Shown: in pieces, positions 1 through 7,541 of the stretch
Position numbering within the stretch: position 1 is the stretch's first letter
Layout: each line of letters opens with the position of its first letter
DNA from: Dactylosporangium fulvum
GTDB taxonomy: Bacteria; Actinomycetota; Actinomycetes; Mycobacteriales; Micromonosporaceae
Assembly (NCBI RefSeq): GCF_025137375.1
Contig: NZ_CP073720.1
Coordinates: forward strand, 3,682,501 to 3,746,500
Reading direction: 5' to 3'
DNA: 64,000 nucleotides
Program-made: the position numbers and the translations under genes
Notes under the pieces: generated by a model
What the model was told of the DNA's origin: nothing
Databases searched by the model: none
What the model saw: only the letters and a program-made list of their open reading frames with translations

Positions 1-18
1 GATGCTCATGGGCTCCGC

Positions 19-213
19 TCACTGCCCGCCGAGGTCCAGCTGCCCGGCCCGCTCGGCACGCCGCTGCCGCCGCTTCCGCTCCGCCTCCCGCAGCTGGGCC
101 GCCACCGCCTCGGGGCTGGTGTCGGCGCCGAGCTCGGCGATCCGGGCCGCGTTCAGCCGGCGCCGGCGTTCGACCTGGGCCAGCACCGCGTCACGGTCGA
201 AGTTGTCAGCCAC
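19..213 (-). CDS. Small charged hypothetical protein
   Basis: 64 aa, GTG start, with an Arg/Glu-rich helical C-terminal half ending in QLDLGGQ. It overlaps the upstream gene by 8 nt, in the same polycistron as the next genes. No family recognised; the charged helical composition would suit a small scaffold or nucleic-acid-binding protein, which is only inference. Confidence 0.6.
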   Translation of the reverse strand: MADNFDRDAVLAQVERRRRLNAARIAELGADTSPEAVAAQLREAERKRRQRRAERAGQLDLGGQ

Positions 214-454
214 GGCCCACCACCTCGTCGAAGCCGAGCGCCGAACGGATCGCCGCCTCCGACATGACGCCGCTCAGCGCCGCCTGCTCGTCGTCGGCGC
301 GCTGCGGGGCCGCCCGGTGTTCGGGCCGGTCCTCGAACCGGTCGACGTCGTCGAGGGTCACAGGCTGGTCGGGCCACACCGCGTCGGGGTGCTGCGCGGC
401 GGCCTCGTCGGCGGCGGCGAGGAGGGCGTCGACGGTAGCGCGGTGCTCGGTCAC
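206..454 (-). CDS. Hypothetical phage protein
   Basis: 82 aa from a GTG whose last bases overlap the upstream stop (GTGA at 451-454). The protein is acidic, with an Ala-rich first helix and a C-terminal stretch around SGVMSEAAIRSALGFDEVV. The open frame runs further upstream, but that part is Arg/Pro-rich shadow of the neighbouring genes, so the coupled GTG was chosen. No family recognised. Confidence 0.6.
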   Translation of the reverse strand: MTEHRATVDALLAAADEAAAQHPDAVWPDQPVTLDDVDRFEDRPEHRAAPQRADDEQAALSGVMSEAAIRSALGFDEVVGRG

Positions 455-720
455 TGGGCCACCTCCCCCGCTCCGAAGCTGCCCGGGTACGGGTGCCGGA
501 TCGTCAGCGCCGCGCCGTACGTGATCACTGGGGTCGGCTGGCCGCCGATGACGACCACCTCGGGCCGGGCGTTGCTGTAGACGTCGCCGGCGCCGAGAAT
601 GGCGTCGATGACGGTCATGCGCGTCGGCTCGGGCATGTCGACGCCGTCGAGGACGCCGGTCAGGTGCTGCTTGAGGTGCATGCGGGCGACGAGTGCCTGC
701 GGGTCGTGTTCGGGCTTCAT
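451..720 (-). CDS. Hypothetical phage protein
   Basis: 89 aa, ATG start overlapping the upstream TGA by 4 nt. The C-terminal half is rich in beta-branched residues (VVVIGGQPTPVITYG), suggesting a small beta domain. Function unknown. Confidence 0.6.
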   Translation of the reverse strand: MKPEHDPQALVARMHLKQHLTGVLDGVDMPEPTRMTVIDAILGAGDVYSNARPEVVVIGGQPTPVITYGAALTIRHPYPGSFGAGEVAQ

Positions 721-866
721 CGGGTCGCCTCCGTGGTGGGTCGGGGCTGGTCGTCGGGCATGACGTCCCAGCAGAAGCCGCAGCAGTCCTCGGCGATGGC
801 GGCTTCGTCGTGGAATCCGGCGGGGTCACGGTCGTGGAGCCGGCGGAGCAGGTCGGTGGTGGTCAT
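717..866 (-). CDS. Very small Cys-containing hypothetical protein
   Basis: 49 aa, ATG start overlapping the upstream stop by 4 nt. It contains CCGFCWD near the C-terminus, three cysteines that could bind metal. No family recognised. Support is the unbroken 4-nt coupling on both sides and a plausible helical N-terminus (TTTDLLRRLHDRD). Confidence 0.5.
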   Translation of the reverse strand: MTTTDLLRRLHDRDPAGFHDEAAIAEDCCGFCWDVMPDDQPRPTTEATR

Positions 867-1207
867 GCGGCTTCCTTCCGCTGCTGGACTCGGTGCAGCA
901 GTTCGTTGATGTGGGATCGGACGTGGTCGTAGGCGTGGTGGCTGTCGAGCCATGACGGTTCGGGGTTGAACGGGCGGGCAACGGTCGCCATGGCCCACAG
1001 GCGGGTGCCGGCGGGAACGCCGCGGAGCCCGTTGCGTGGGTTCCGGCCACGGCCGGGGCCGACGAGCCAGCCGATGAGCGGCTTGGTCATGACGTAGACC
1101 GCCTCGGCGTGGCATTCGTGGTTGTGGCCGACGAGCGCGGTGGCGGCTTCGAGGAGCGCGGCGAGGCGCGGTTCGGCGGTGATGAAGTCGTTCCAGGTGG
1201 GCATCAT
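863..1207 (-). CDS. Hypothetical phage protein
   Basis: 114 aa, beginning with two consecutive ATG codons, the first of which overlaps the RecD-like gene's TGA. Contains a mixed alpha/beta core and a His-rich C-terminal helix (WLDSHHAYDHVRSHINELL). No known family. It follows the RecD-like helicase by overlap and is presumably co-translated with it. Confidence 0.6.
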   Translation of the reverse strand: MMPTWNDFITAEPRLAALLEAATALVGHNHECHAEAVYVMTKPLIGWLVGPGRGRNPRNGLRGVPAGTRLWAMATVARPFNPEPSWLDSHHAYDHVRSHINELLHRVQQRKEAA

Positions 1208-2445
1208 GCGGCGGCCCTCGCGTACTGCCGGGAGCGTTGGATCATGCGGCGGGGGTCGAGGATCAGGCACGCCTGCTCGGCGCGGGTCGCGGCCGTATAG
1301 CGCCAGCTGGCCGCTGCCTGCCGGAACGCGGAGGCTTCGTCGACGACAGCAACCCGCGGCCACTGCGACCCTTGCGCCGAGTGGCAGGTGATGGCCTGGG
1401 CGAACGTGGCGGCGATCAGGCCGGAGTCGCGGTCGCGTTTGGCTTCGTCTTGGCCGGCCTGTCCGTGGAAGCCGCGGCCGTCGACGGGCCAGGGGAGGAC
1501 TGCGCCGTCGTCGGTGCGGATGGTGAGTGCCCAGTCGCCTTCGTCGCCTTCGTAGGCGTCGAGGACGGTGGCTTGCTGTCCGTTGACGACGTCGTGGTCG
1601 GGGTCGTTGCGCAACACCATGATTCGGTCGCCTGGTTCGGGCCGGCCGGGTTCACGACCGGCAGCGTCGCGCAGCTGCTCGATGATGTGCCAGCGGGTCT
1701 GGTTGCGGCCGACGATGACCTGGTCGTAGCGGGCAAGGTCGGCGGGGGTCCAGGCGTTGCGGGTTTGTCCGGCGGTGCCGTTCCAGCGGGGTGCCGGGCG
1801 TCCGTTGCGGAGGGCGGTGGCGAGGTCGATCAACGGGGCGGTGTCCCCGAATCGGTGGATGGTGCTGAGCAGTGCGTCGGGCTGGCCTGACTGCCAGTGG
1901 GCTTGTCCGGCGACGGGCGGCAGTTGGTAGGGGTCGCCGAGCGCGAGGACGGGGATGCCGAAGGAGAGCAGGTCGGCGAAGATCCGGTCGTCGACCATGG
2001 ACGCTTCGTCGAGGACGAGCAGGTTGGGCTTTCGGCCGCCGAATGCTTTCGACGGTTCGCGGAGGGTCCAGATGGGCTGCGCCTTCACCTTGGCGATGGC
2101 CTGCTCGAGCTTTTCCCGTTCCTTCGTCTGCCACATGGGTATGGCGGCGAGCTGGGTTTCGAGGGCCCGGATCTGGGCGGTGCGTTCACCGGCGGGGGCG
2201 TAGATCGCGGAGTGGATGGTGCCGGCGTCGGTGCAGCCTTTCGACCGCAGGACGGCGGCGGCTTTGCCGGTGGGGGCGATGTAGGCGGTGCTGCCGCGGG
2301 CGAGCTTGTCGGCGATCTGGCGGACGGTGCTGCTCTTGCCCGTTCCGGCCGCTCCTTCCAGGCGGAAGAACAGCCGGCGGCGGGTGGCGTACCAGTTGAC
2401 GGCGCGGTCAACGGCGGCGTGCTGGTCGGGGGAGAGGGGTGTCAC
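1204..2445 (-). CDS. RecD-like superfamily 1 DNA helicase
   Basis: 413 aa. Walker A GAAGTGKSS at about residues 31-39, Walker B LLVLDEASM at about 142-150, motif III GDPYQLPPV at about 170-178, and near the end the SF1 region with ITCHSAQGSQWP and YTAATRAEQ. This arrangement matches RecD/Dda-type 5'-3' helicases of the AAA_30/UvrD_C_2 kind used in phage replication or recombination. The GTG at 2443-2445 was chosen because AAGGAG precedes it. The frame stays open upstream, but that stretch is the iteron block. Only the helicase is present; there is no RecB/C partner, as usual for phages. Acts on DNA in the cytoplasm, probably at the replication fork with the primases just upstream. Confidence 0.85.
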   Translation of the reverse strand: MTPLSPDQHAAVDRAVNWYATRRRLFFRLEGAAGTGKSSTVRQIADKLARGSTAYIAPTGKAAAVLRSKGCTDAGTIHSAIYAPAGERTAQIRALETQLAAIPMWQTKEREKLEQAIAKVKAQPIWTLREPSKAFGGRKPNLLVLDEASMVDDRIFADLLSFGIPVLALGDPYQLPPVAGQAHWQSGQPDALLSTIHRFGDTAPLIDLATALRNGRPAPRWNGTAGQTRNAWTPADLARYDQVIVGRNQTRWHIIEQLRDAAGREPGRPEPGDRIMVLRNDPDHDVVNGQQATVLDAYEGDEGDWALTIRTDDGAVLPWPVDGRGFHGQAGQDEAKRDRDSGLIAATFAQAITCHSAQGSQWPRVAVVDEASAFRQAAASWRYTAATRAEQACLILDPRRMIQRSRQYARAAA

Positions 2446-2492
2446 GGGCGCTCCTTGAGCGTGAGGGACGCAAGTTTGGGCCCGGGTGGAGG

Positions 2493-2576
2493 GTGTCCGG
2501 GGCCGTGTCAGGCGGTGTCCGGGGCCGTGTCCGGACGTGTCAGGCCCGTGTCTGGGCGTGTCCGGCCCGTGTCCGG
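2493..2576 (+). repeat. Iteron cluster A, GTGTCCGG
   Basis: Eight copies start at 2493, 2505, 2515, 2527, 2537, 2548, 2558 and 2569, spacings 10-12 bp. Five are exact GTGTCCGG; the rest are GTGTCAGG (2505, 2537) and GTGTCTGG (2548). A further exact copy lies at 2612. The mean spacing of about 10.9 bp puts all copies on one face of the helix. Confidence 0.85.
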
Positions 2577-2752
2577 CGGTGTTTTCGCAGGTGGGGCGGC
2601 ATTTGGGCGCGGTGTCCGGGACGCGGGCACCTATTGTGCTGCTGGCGTACACGCCGCGGAAAAACATACATACGGACAGTGACACCTGGTAACGCTCTGT
2701 TGAACGTTTTTTCTTAGTCCTTGTCACTTCACCGCTCAGAAGGGAGAAACGC

Positions 2753-2842
2753 CCGGACACCATGACACCGCAGGTCAGAGCGTCCGGACACGGCCCGGAC
2801 ACGGCCGGACACGGGCTCGGTGTCCGGCCGGTGTCCGGACAC
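2753..2842 (-). repeat. Iteron cluster B, inverted CCGGACAC
   Basis: CCGGACAC occurs at 2753, 2784, 2795, 2805 and 2835, and GTGTCCGG at 2820 and 2831. The last pair overlaps as the palindrome GTGTCCGGACAC. Two more forward copies (2961 and 2968) fall inside the end of the primase gene. Orientation is largely opposite to cluster A, giving an inverted layout around the AT-rich core. Confidence 0.8.
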
Positions 2843-2861
2843 GGTGCCCACCGAATCGGGG

Positions 2862-4754
2862 TCACGGCTTCTCCCGGAGGCAGTTGATCGCATGGGCCTG
2901 GGTGTCGTACTCGAAGCCGCACGTGCCGCAGGTGGGCACTTCGCCGAGCAGGGCCGGCTGGTGTCCGGTGTCCGGCCGGTCCGCCTCGGCGGCGTCGTCG
3001 CCTTCCTCCTGGCCCAGACGCAACCCCTGCACGTAGTAGGGGCGCGGCTCCCCGCGCTTCCCGGGCCGGATGACCCGGACCTTTCCGTGATGCGCCGACC
3101 GCAGGTTCGCGCCGAACGTCTCCTTCGGGGTGACGTGCTGCCTGCCCTCCCGCGTGGACCACCGCGTGAACTCCAGGTACAGCGTGTCCAGCAGCACCCG
3201 GTCGTCCTCGCCGAGCGTGCACATGTCCTCGACGAACGCGTACTCCGGCGACGCCGCCCGCCGTACCTGCTCACTGACCTCGGTGCCGCACGCCGGCTCC
3301 ACGAACCGGCCGCGGGCGTTGAGTGTCCGCAGCCCGTCAATGGCCCAGTTGAAGATCCCGGGCAGTTCGGCCAGGAGCTTGTCGGTCAGGTCCGGGTCTT
3401 CGCGGCCGACGAACGACTGCTCAAACACCAACTGGATCATGCGGATTGCGAGGGCGCCGGACGCGTCGGAGAACTTGGGCGGGTCGTTCGACATGACCAG
3501 GAAGCGCAAACCGAGGGTGCCGTGCCACGCGATGCGGTTCTTCCGGTGCACGTCGTGGGCGTCCTCGCCGGTGATGGCGAGGAAGATGTCGATCGCCTCG
3601 GCGGCGGCCTGCGTGTGCCACCGGACGTCGCCGAGGATGGCGAGGGTCTTGCCGATGAAGCTTTCCTCGCCGAACTGCCCGGCCATGTTGCGCAGGGTGG
3701 GGGCGACCACGTTGGCCTCGCCGAGGAGCGCCTTCAGGACGCGGGCAACGGTGCCCTTGCCACACCGGGGCGGTCCGACGAGCGAGGCCAGTTTTTGCAG
3801 GTCGGTACGCCCGGACAGGCTGTAGCCGAACCACTCGCGAAGGAACTGCTGGCCCTGCTGCTCGGGCGGCACCCCCTCGATGTTCGGCAGCACCTGGTCC
3901 AGGAACTGAAGCCACAGCGGGCACGTAGCGTCGGGGTCGTACGCGTACGGCAGGGAGATGAGGTTGAACCGGCCGGGGCTGTGGGGGAGCAGTTTGCCGG
4001 GGGCGAGGTCGTAGACGCCGTTGGTGCAGGCGATCGCCTGCTCGGCTTCGTCTTCGGCGGGGCGCTGGATGAGGGCGGTGCCGAGCGCGTCGACGACCTT
4101 GTTCACCTTGTCCCGGTCGGGCTGCCACGGCACGACGCCACGGACCTCGCCGGCGTCGTATTCGGCGTGCTCGGTCGCCCGATAGATCCACTTCCGGACG
4201 GACGAGACGGGCTCGACGACCCACCGGGTGCCGTCCCACCGGTAGAAGTCGTCACGCCACCACGCCCGGTGCGAGTGACCTCCGGTCCGGGGCTCTTTGT
4301 CCATGAGGGCGCGGGCGACGGCGAGCGGGTTCGCCGGCGACGGCAGGATGACGCCCTGGGCGATGGCCGCGGTCAGCTGTGCGGCGTGTTCGGCGGCGCG
4401 CTGGGCGGCTTCCCGGGCTTCGCGTTCCTGTTTGCGCCGGTCGGTGACCTGTTTGACGATCGCGCCGAACTCGCCGGCGGGCAGGTGCCCGTAGCTTTTG
4501 AGCAGGTCACGCCAGTTGCCGATGGCGGCCTGGTCGGTTTCGTGTGCGGCGACCAGCTGGGCGATCTGCCGGGCCCGTCGGCGGATGGCGTTGACGTCGG
4601 GCCTGAGCGCGACCAGTTCGTTGGTGGCCTGCTCAGGCGTGGGTGGACCCTCGCTGGGCGCGGTGAGCGTGCCCGCCGCGGCGGGCCGGTCGACGCTGGT
4701 TGCGTCGTTGCCGGCCCGCTGGAAGGCGTCGAGCTGCTCTTCGAAGGACGTCAC
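2862..4754 (-). CDS. Phage/plasmid primase-helicase, P4/D5 family
   Basis: 630 aa. A helical N-terminal part (1-135) is followed by a D5_N-like region (about 160-310) and an SF3-type ATPase: Walker A GPPRCGKGT at 327-335, Walker B LAILGDVRW at 371-379, sensor region RFLVMSNDPPKF at 417-428 and a following Arg-finger segment (SGALAIRMI). The C-terminus has CGTCGFEY and a later Cys, a possible zinc knuckle. Proteins of this family unwind DNA at phage or plasmid origins. The GTG start overlaps the prim-pol stop by 4 nt (GTGA). With the prim-pol it would give a primase plus helicase pair beside the iteron block. Confidence 0.85.
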   Translation of the reverse strand: MTSFEEQLDAFQRAGNDATSVDRPAAAGTLTAPSEGPPTPEQATNELVALRPDVNAIRRRARQIAQLVAAHETDQAAIGNWRDLLKSYGHLPAGEFGAIVKQVTDRRKQEREAREAAQRAAEHAAQLTAAIAQGVILPSPANPLAVARALMDKEPRTGGHSHRAWWRDDFYRWDGTRWVVEPVSSVRKWIYRATEHAEYDAGEVRGVVPWQPDRDKVNKVVDALGTALIQRPAEDEAEQAIACTNGVYDLAPGKLLPHSPGRFNLISLPYAYDPDATCPLWLQFLDQVLPNIEGVPPEQQGQQFLREWFGYSLSGRTDLQKLASLVGPPRCGKGTVARVLKALLGEANVVAPTLRNMAGQFGEESFIGKTLAILGDVRWHTQAAAEAIDIFLAITGEDAHDVHRKNRIAWHGTLGLRFLVMSNDPPKFSDASGALAIRMIQLVFEQSFVGREDPDLTDKLLAELPGIFNWAIDGLRTLNARGRFVEPACGTEVSEQVRRAASPEYAFVEDMCTLGEDDRVLLDTLYLEFTRWSTREGRQHVTPKETFGANLRSAHHGKVRVIRPGKRGEPRPYYVQGLRLGQEEGDDAAEADRPDTGHQPALLGEVPTCGTCGFEYDTQAHAINCLREKP

Positions 4755-5851
4755 GCCGCGGCCACCCGCTGCCCGTAGCCGAGCCGGCGCAGCTCCCGGT
4801 ATGCGGCGCTGTGGTCGCCGCCGTGGTGCAGCAGCGCATAGGCGTGGAATTTCGTGATCGACTCGCCCTGTGGGAACAGGGTCGCATCGGTGAACACCCA
4901 CATGCGGTCCCGGTCGGGGGACCGGCCGGTAGTCGCAGAGATCCCTTCGCGGCGCTCCTTGCCGGGCCGGACCCATTCGCAGTAGGCGCCGCGCTGTCGG
5001 TGCAGAGTCCAACCGTCGCCGCCGAGGAGGAGCGCGTCGTCCCACTCGATCGTCCGCTCGAAGTCCTCGACGACGTCGTCTCGCCCGGCCGGGCGCTGTG
5101 ACGGTGCCCGCCGAATGGCGATGGGCGCGTCGGGGGGGAGCGCCGCCCACGCTTCGCGCAGGTTGTCGCGCAGGTTGGCGATGCTGTACCGCCGCCCGCT
5201 GTCGTGCACGATTCGGCACGGGGCGGGTTCGGGCATGCCCTTCTTGCGGTTGACGGTGCCGGGGATGCGCAGGATTCGGGCGAGGTCGCCGACCGGGCCG
5301 TAGGTGTAGCCGAGCCGTTCGGAGGTGCGGCGGATGACGTCCTGCCAGCGGGCGCTGAACGCCTGCACTCGGCTGGTGTCGCCGTTGATGGTGTACGGCT
5401 CGTCGAGCAGCCACCATGCGTACAGTCCGCCGCCTGAGTGGACCCATACGCTCGGGTCGAGCAGGCCGGTTTCGTCGATGACGTGCTTCGCGGCGGCCGG
5501 GTCGGCGGGGAGGGGCTTCGGCGTCTTGTGGCCGGGGCCGGCGATGTCGAGGTCTGCGGCGAGTCCCGGGAGGGCCAGAGAGTCGTCGTCATGGCCGCGG
5601 CCTTCGCTCGGGCGGGACCGCAGGGTGGTGGTACGGACGTAGATGCCGGCGGCGCCGGTACGATCGAGCTGGGCAATGTAGTCGGTGGCGTGTCCCGCCC
5701 AGTTACGGCCGCGGGTGTCGAAGGTGCGGCCACGGAAGTCGTGGGTTGACCCGACCCAGACGTGTCCGGTGGAGCGCGCGTGGAGCGTGTCGAGCCAGCG
5801 CCGGGTAGCGGTTTCGTTGAATGCAGCGGCCGGTGTGAGGGTGGTTGTCAT
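4751..5851 (-). CDS. Archaeo-eukaryotic primase-type prim-pol
   Basis: 366 aa. The conserved AEP elements are visible in order: DLD at 100-102 (metal-binding acidic pair), HSGGGLYAWW at 138-147 (sxH-like motif) and RILRIPGTVNRKK at 192-204 (nucleotide-binding region typical of bifunctional primase/polymerases). It would synthesise primers, and possibly extend DNA, for element replication. The ATG at 5849-5851 overlaps the upstream stop. An in-frame extension upstream is shadow of the preceding tiny gene. Prim-pol proteins are used by phages and also by one class of actinomycete ICE, so this gene does not settle the element type. Confidence 0.85.
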   Translation of the reverse strand: MTTTLTPAAAFNETATRRWLDTLHARSTGHVWVGSTHDFRGRTFDTRGRNWAGHATDYIAQLDRTGAAGIYVRTTTLRSRPSEGRGHDDDSLALPGLAADLDIAGPGHKTPKPLPADPAAAKHVIDETGLLDPSVWVHSGGGLYAWWLLDEPYTINGDTSRVQAFSARWQDVIRRTSERLGYTYGPVGDLARILRIPGTVNRKKGMPEPAPCRIVHDSGRRYSIANLRDNLREAWAALPPDAPIAIRRAPSQRPAGRDDVVEDFERTIEWDDALLLGGDGWTLHRQRGAYCEWVRPGKERREGISATTGRSPDRDRMWVFTDATLFPQGESITKFHAYALLHHGGDHSAAYRELRRLGYGQRVAAA

Positions 5852-5997
5852 GCTGCACCGCGCCGGCTTCGGGGTGCGTGGTCGGCGCAGAACCAGCCAC
5901 CGGGGAACAGGCGGCCTTCGCTCGTGCATTTCGGGGTGCCGCAGCGGCCGACGGTTCGCGGGTTGCGTAGCTGGGGGATGGTGATCGTCTGTGTCAT
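5848..5997 (-). CDS. Tiny zinc-ribbon-like protein
   Basis: 49 aa. CGTPKC and a later C..H (FCADH) could form a single zinc site. ATG start and 4-nt overlaps on both sides place it in the replication operon directly before prim-pol. Role unknown; a zinc-binding accessory to the primase is conceivable but not shown. Confidence 0.55.
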   Translation of the reverse strand: MTQTITIPQLRNPRTVGRCGTPKCTSEGRLFPGGWFCADHAPRSRRGAA

Positions 5998-6188
5998 GGC
6001 GCGTCGTGCCCCATCGCGCGGAGGATGCGGATGCGGATGCGGAGCTGTTCGACGTCTCCGGCGTGCTGGTCGATGGCGTCGAGGATGTCGCCGATGCGGT
6101 CGAGGTGGCAGCGGGTGAATTCGTCGATGGCGTCCTGCCGGCCGCGTTCGTAGGCGTCCTGGACGGCGGGGTCGTGCAGTGTGGTCAT
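5994..6188 (-). CDS. Small helical hypothetical protein
   Basis: 64 aa, almost all helical, with heptad-like leucine/isoleucine spacing (IGDILDAIDQHAGDVEQLRI). It is the first gene of the replication operon: the 139 nt upstream carry a hairpin and promoter-like sequence. Function not recognised. Confidence 0.6.
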   Translation of the reverse strand: MTTLHDPAVQDAYERGRQDAIDEFTRCHLDRIGDILDAIDQHAGDVEQLRIRIRILRAMGHDAP

Positions 6189-6282
6189 GGAGTGCTCCCG
6201 CGGGTTCGCGGCAGCCTGGCATTCATGTTGATCGCTAGATCAGGTATGCTGACGCCAGACTTGCCGGGGCTGGTGGGTCACT
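6189..6282 (-). promoter_or_regulatory. Leader and promoter region of replication operon
   Basis: The stretch contains an inverted repeat TGATC-TAGC-GATCA (read leftward, around 6231-6244) and a short CCGCG/CGCGG repeat next to the start of the 64-aa gene. It is the only sizeable gap between the upstream terminator-like hairpin and the primase operon. Exact -10/-35 boxes cannot be assigned with confidence. Confidence 0.35.
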
Positions 6283-6307
6283 GAAGGCGGCCGTGGGGGC
6301 CGCCTTC
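6283..6307 (-). terminator. Hairpin terminator candidate
   Basis: Perfect 10-bp stem GAAGGCGGCC / GGCCGCCTTC with a 5-nt loop, 21 nt after the stop of the 68-aa gene on the minus strand. There is no T-tract, as often in actinobacteria. It would separate the upstream early genes from the replication operon. Confidence 0.55.
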
Positions 6308-6327
6308 GCCATTCCTGGCGGGAGTCG

Positions 6328-6534
6328 TCAGGCGGCGACGCGTTCGGCGCGGAGTTCTGCCACCTGGGCGTACAGTTCCTCGACGATGTTTTCGAGTTCC
6401 TCGACGCGCTTGCCGACGGCGACGCGCTTGAATGCGGCGTCCCGGGCGATTTCGCTGCGGCGCTCGGGGGAGAGTTTCTTGGCGCGGGCACGTCCGCCGC
6501 GGGCGCCGTCGGTGACGGGGTTGTTGAACGGCAT
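6328..6534 (-). CDS. Small basic/coiled-coil protein
   Basis: 68 aa. The N-terminal half is basic (GGRARAKKLSPERRSEIARDAAFKR cut across residues 13-36) and the C-terminal half forms a heptad coiled coil (VEELENIVEELYAQVAEL). The layout suggests a small DNA-binding dimer. The ATG at 6532-6534 is supported by AAAGGGG just upstream. A longer frame upstream runs into hairpin-rich non-coding DNA. Confidence 0.65.
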   Translation of the reverse strand: MPFNNPVTDGARGGRARAKKLSPERRSEIARDAAFKRVAVGKRVEELENIVEELYAQVAELRAERVAA

Positions 6535-6785
6535 GGTCGGGTCCCCTTTCGAGGGTCCATACCCGCCCGGGCGTGCGTCCGCGTATGGTGGTACGTCGAC
6601 GCACACCCTTGCGGGTGTTGCTGTTGGGCGACCGGTGGGGAGCTGTCCAGGCTGTTGACCCCACCGGTCGTTTCTTCCGGGCTGGCGACTTCCGCCAGTG
6701 GAAGATTCGGTGTAGTCCGCCATCGGCGGAGCGCTTAGAAGCCTACCTCAATCTGTGGCGTTGTGTAGCGTTTGAACGCTCACGA
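6535..6785 (-). promoter_or_regulatory. Structured intergenic region with three inverted repeats
   Basis: This 251-bp gap holds a 12-bp perfect inverted repeat (6629-6670), a second hairpin ACACCC-TTGC-GGGTGT (6603-6618), and the palindrome AGCGTT-TG-AACGCT (6767-6780) just past the stop of the next gene upstream. No coding frame stands out. It would contain the end of one transcript and the promoter and leader of the 68-aa gene. Confidence 0.5.
6629..6670. repeat. 12-bp inverted repeat, 18-nt loop
   Basis: CGACCGGTGGGG at 6629-6640 and CCCCACCGGTCG at 6659-6670 are perfect reverse complements. On the plus strand they are followed by TTTCTTCC. It could be a terminator, an attenuator in the leader of the 68-aa gene, or a protein-binding site. 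Confidence 0.6.
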
Positions 6786-7013
6786 TCACTCACGCTTCCG
6801 CAGCCGCGCGTTCCGCTCCCGCCCCGCCTCCCGCCGGGCCCGCCGTTCCGGCGTGTCGGTCGCCTCCATGTCCCGCCGGACCGCGTCAACCAGGGCTCGC
6901 AGCGCAGCCTCAGCCTCCGGCGATATGTCCGGTGAGACGTGCGCGACCGCCAGCACCTCCCCGTCGGCGCCGACAATCGCCCGCGGCACGTGGTCGTCGT
7001 CAGGCCTGGCCAT
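6786..7013 (-). CDS. Small hypothetical protein
   Basis: 75 aa, ATG start. A short beta-prone N-terminus (RAIVGADGEVLAVAHVS) is followed by a long charged helix rich in Arg and Glu. It overlaps the upstream gene by 14 nt. No family recognised. Confidence 0.6.
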   Translation of the reverse strand: MARPDDDHVPRAIVGADGEVLAVAHVSPDISPEAEAALRALVDAVRRDMEATDTPERRARREAGRERNARLRKRE

Positions 7014-7278
7014 CGTCGCCCTCCTCGGCCGGCGGCGAGCCCGTCACGAGCTCGGCGGTGCTGCCCGCCGCAACCAGCGTGGGCGCCAGCTCTACTAGGC
7101 ACGGGTTGCAGTAGTCGAGTTCGTCCCGACCGCCGGACTCCTCGCCGTAGTTGACCTCGATAACGACCTCGACCAGGCCGTACTCGGCGTCATCGGCGGA
7201 CACGCCGCATCCGTTACAGGTCCGGCCGACCTCAACCTCACGCTGGACGACGACGTCCTGCAGCTCGTAGCGCCTCAC
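7000..7278 (-). CDS. Zinc-binding-type hypothetical protein
   Basis: 92 aa with two CxxC pairs, CNGC near residue 21 and CNPC near residue 57, the spacing expected for a small treble-clef or ribbon zinc fold. The GTG start is preceded by AAGGAG and overlaps the upstream stop by 4 nt. Function unknown. Confidence 0.65.
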   Translation of the reverse strand: MRRYELQDVVVQREVEVGRTCNGCGVSADDAEYGLVEVVIEVNYGEESGGRDELDYCNPCLVELAPTLVAAGSTAELVTGSPPAEEGDDGQA

Positions 7279-7541
7279 GCCGTGCTCCTTTGATCCGTGT
7301 TTGGGGAAGGTGACAGCCGTTCCCACGGTCCGAGCAGCTCCCAGTCGTCGGGCAGCACCCACACCTCGGACCGCTCGACATGCCCGCCAAAGCTGCGAGC
7401 CAGGTCCCGGGCGGCATCCTCCGACAGCCCCTTGACGGGACTCCGGCCCGGCAGCACGGCGCGGTGCCGCGGGACAACCTGCGCGTGGTAGCGCAGCTCG
7501 CCGAGCAGCACCTGGAACGGGTCGTTGAGGTCGATGTTCAC
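7275..7541 (-). CDS. Hypothetical phage protein
   Basis: 88 aa, GTG start overlapping the upstream stop (GTGA). Central LSEDAARDLARSFGGHVERSEVWVL looks like a helix followed by a strand. No known family. Coupled to both neighbours. Confidence 0.6.
   Translation of the reverse strand: MNIDLNDPFQVLLGELRYHAQVVPRHRAVLPGRSPVKGLSEDAARDLARSFGGHVERSEVWVLPDDWELLGPWERLSPSPNTDQRSTA

Larger units (their letters stand above)
2446..2861. promoter_or_regulatory. Candidate replication origin (iterons plus AT-rich core)
   Basis: This 416-bp gene-free block lies between the primase-helicase and RecD-like genes. It holds two groups of the 8-mer GTGTCCGG: a rightward-facing group at 2493-2576 (plus 2612) and a mainly inverted group at 2753-2842. 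They flank an AT-richer stretch around 2656-2740 containing T- and A-runs. Iterons spaced at one helical turn around an easily melted segment are the classic layout of iteron-type origins. It may also contain the promoter of the downstream helicase gene. No initiator binding is shown; this is inference from layout. Confidence 0.6.

Noticed and set aside
2493..2842. CRISPR array
   Set aside because: The repeat is 8 bp with 2-4 bp spacers and inverted copies; there are no cas genes. It fits iterons instead.
2446..3222. N-terminal extension of the RecD-like protein through the iteron block
   Set aside because: The frame is open, but it runs through repeats and into the primase gene's other frame; AAGGAG supports the internal GTG at 2445.
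2820..4778. A 652-residue plus-strand frame opposite the primase-helicase
   Set aside because: Antisense shadow: the minus-strand frame has Walker motifs and 4-nt coupling to prim-pol.
6328..6723. 131-residue version of the 68-aa protein
   Set aside because: The extra N-terminus covers the hairpins; the internal ATG has a good ribosome binding site.
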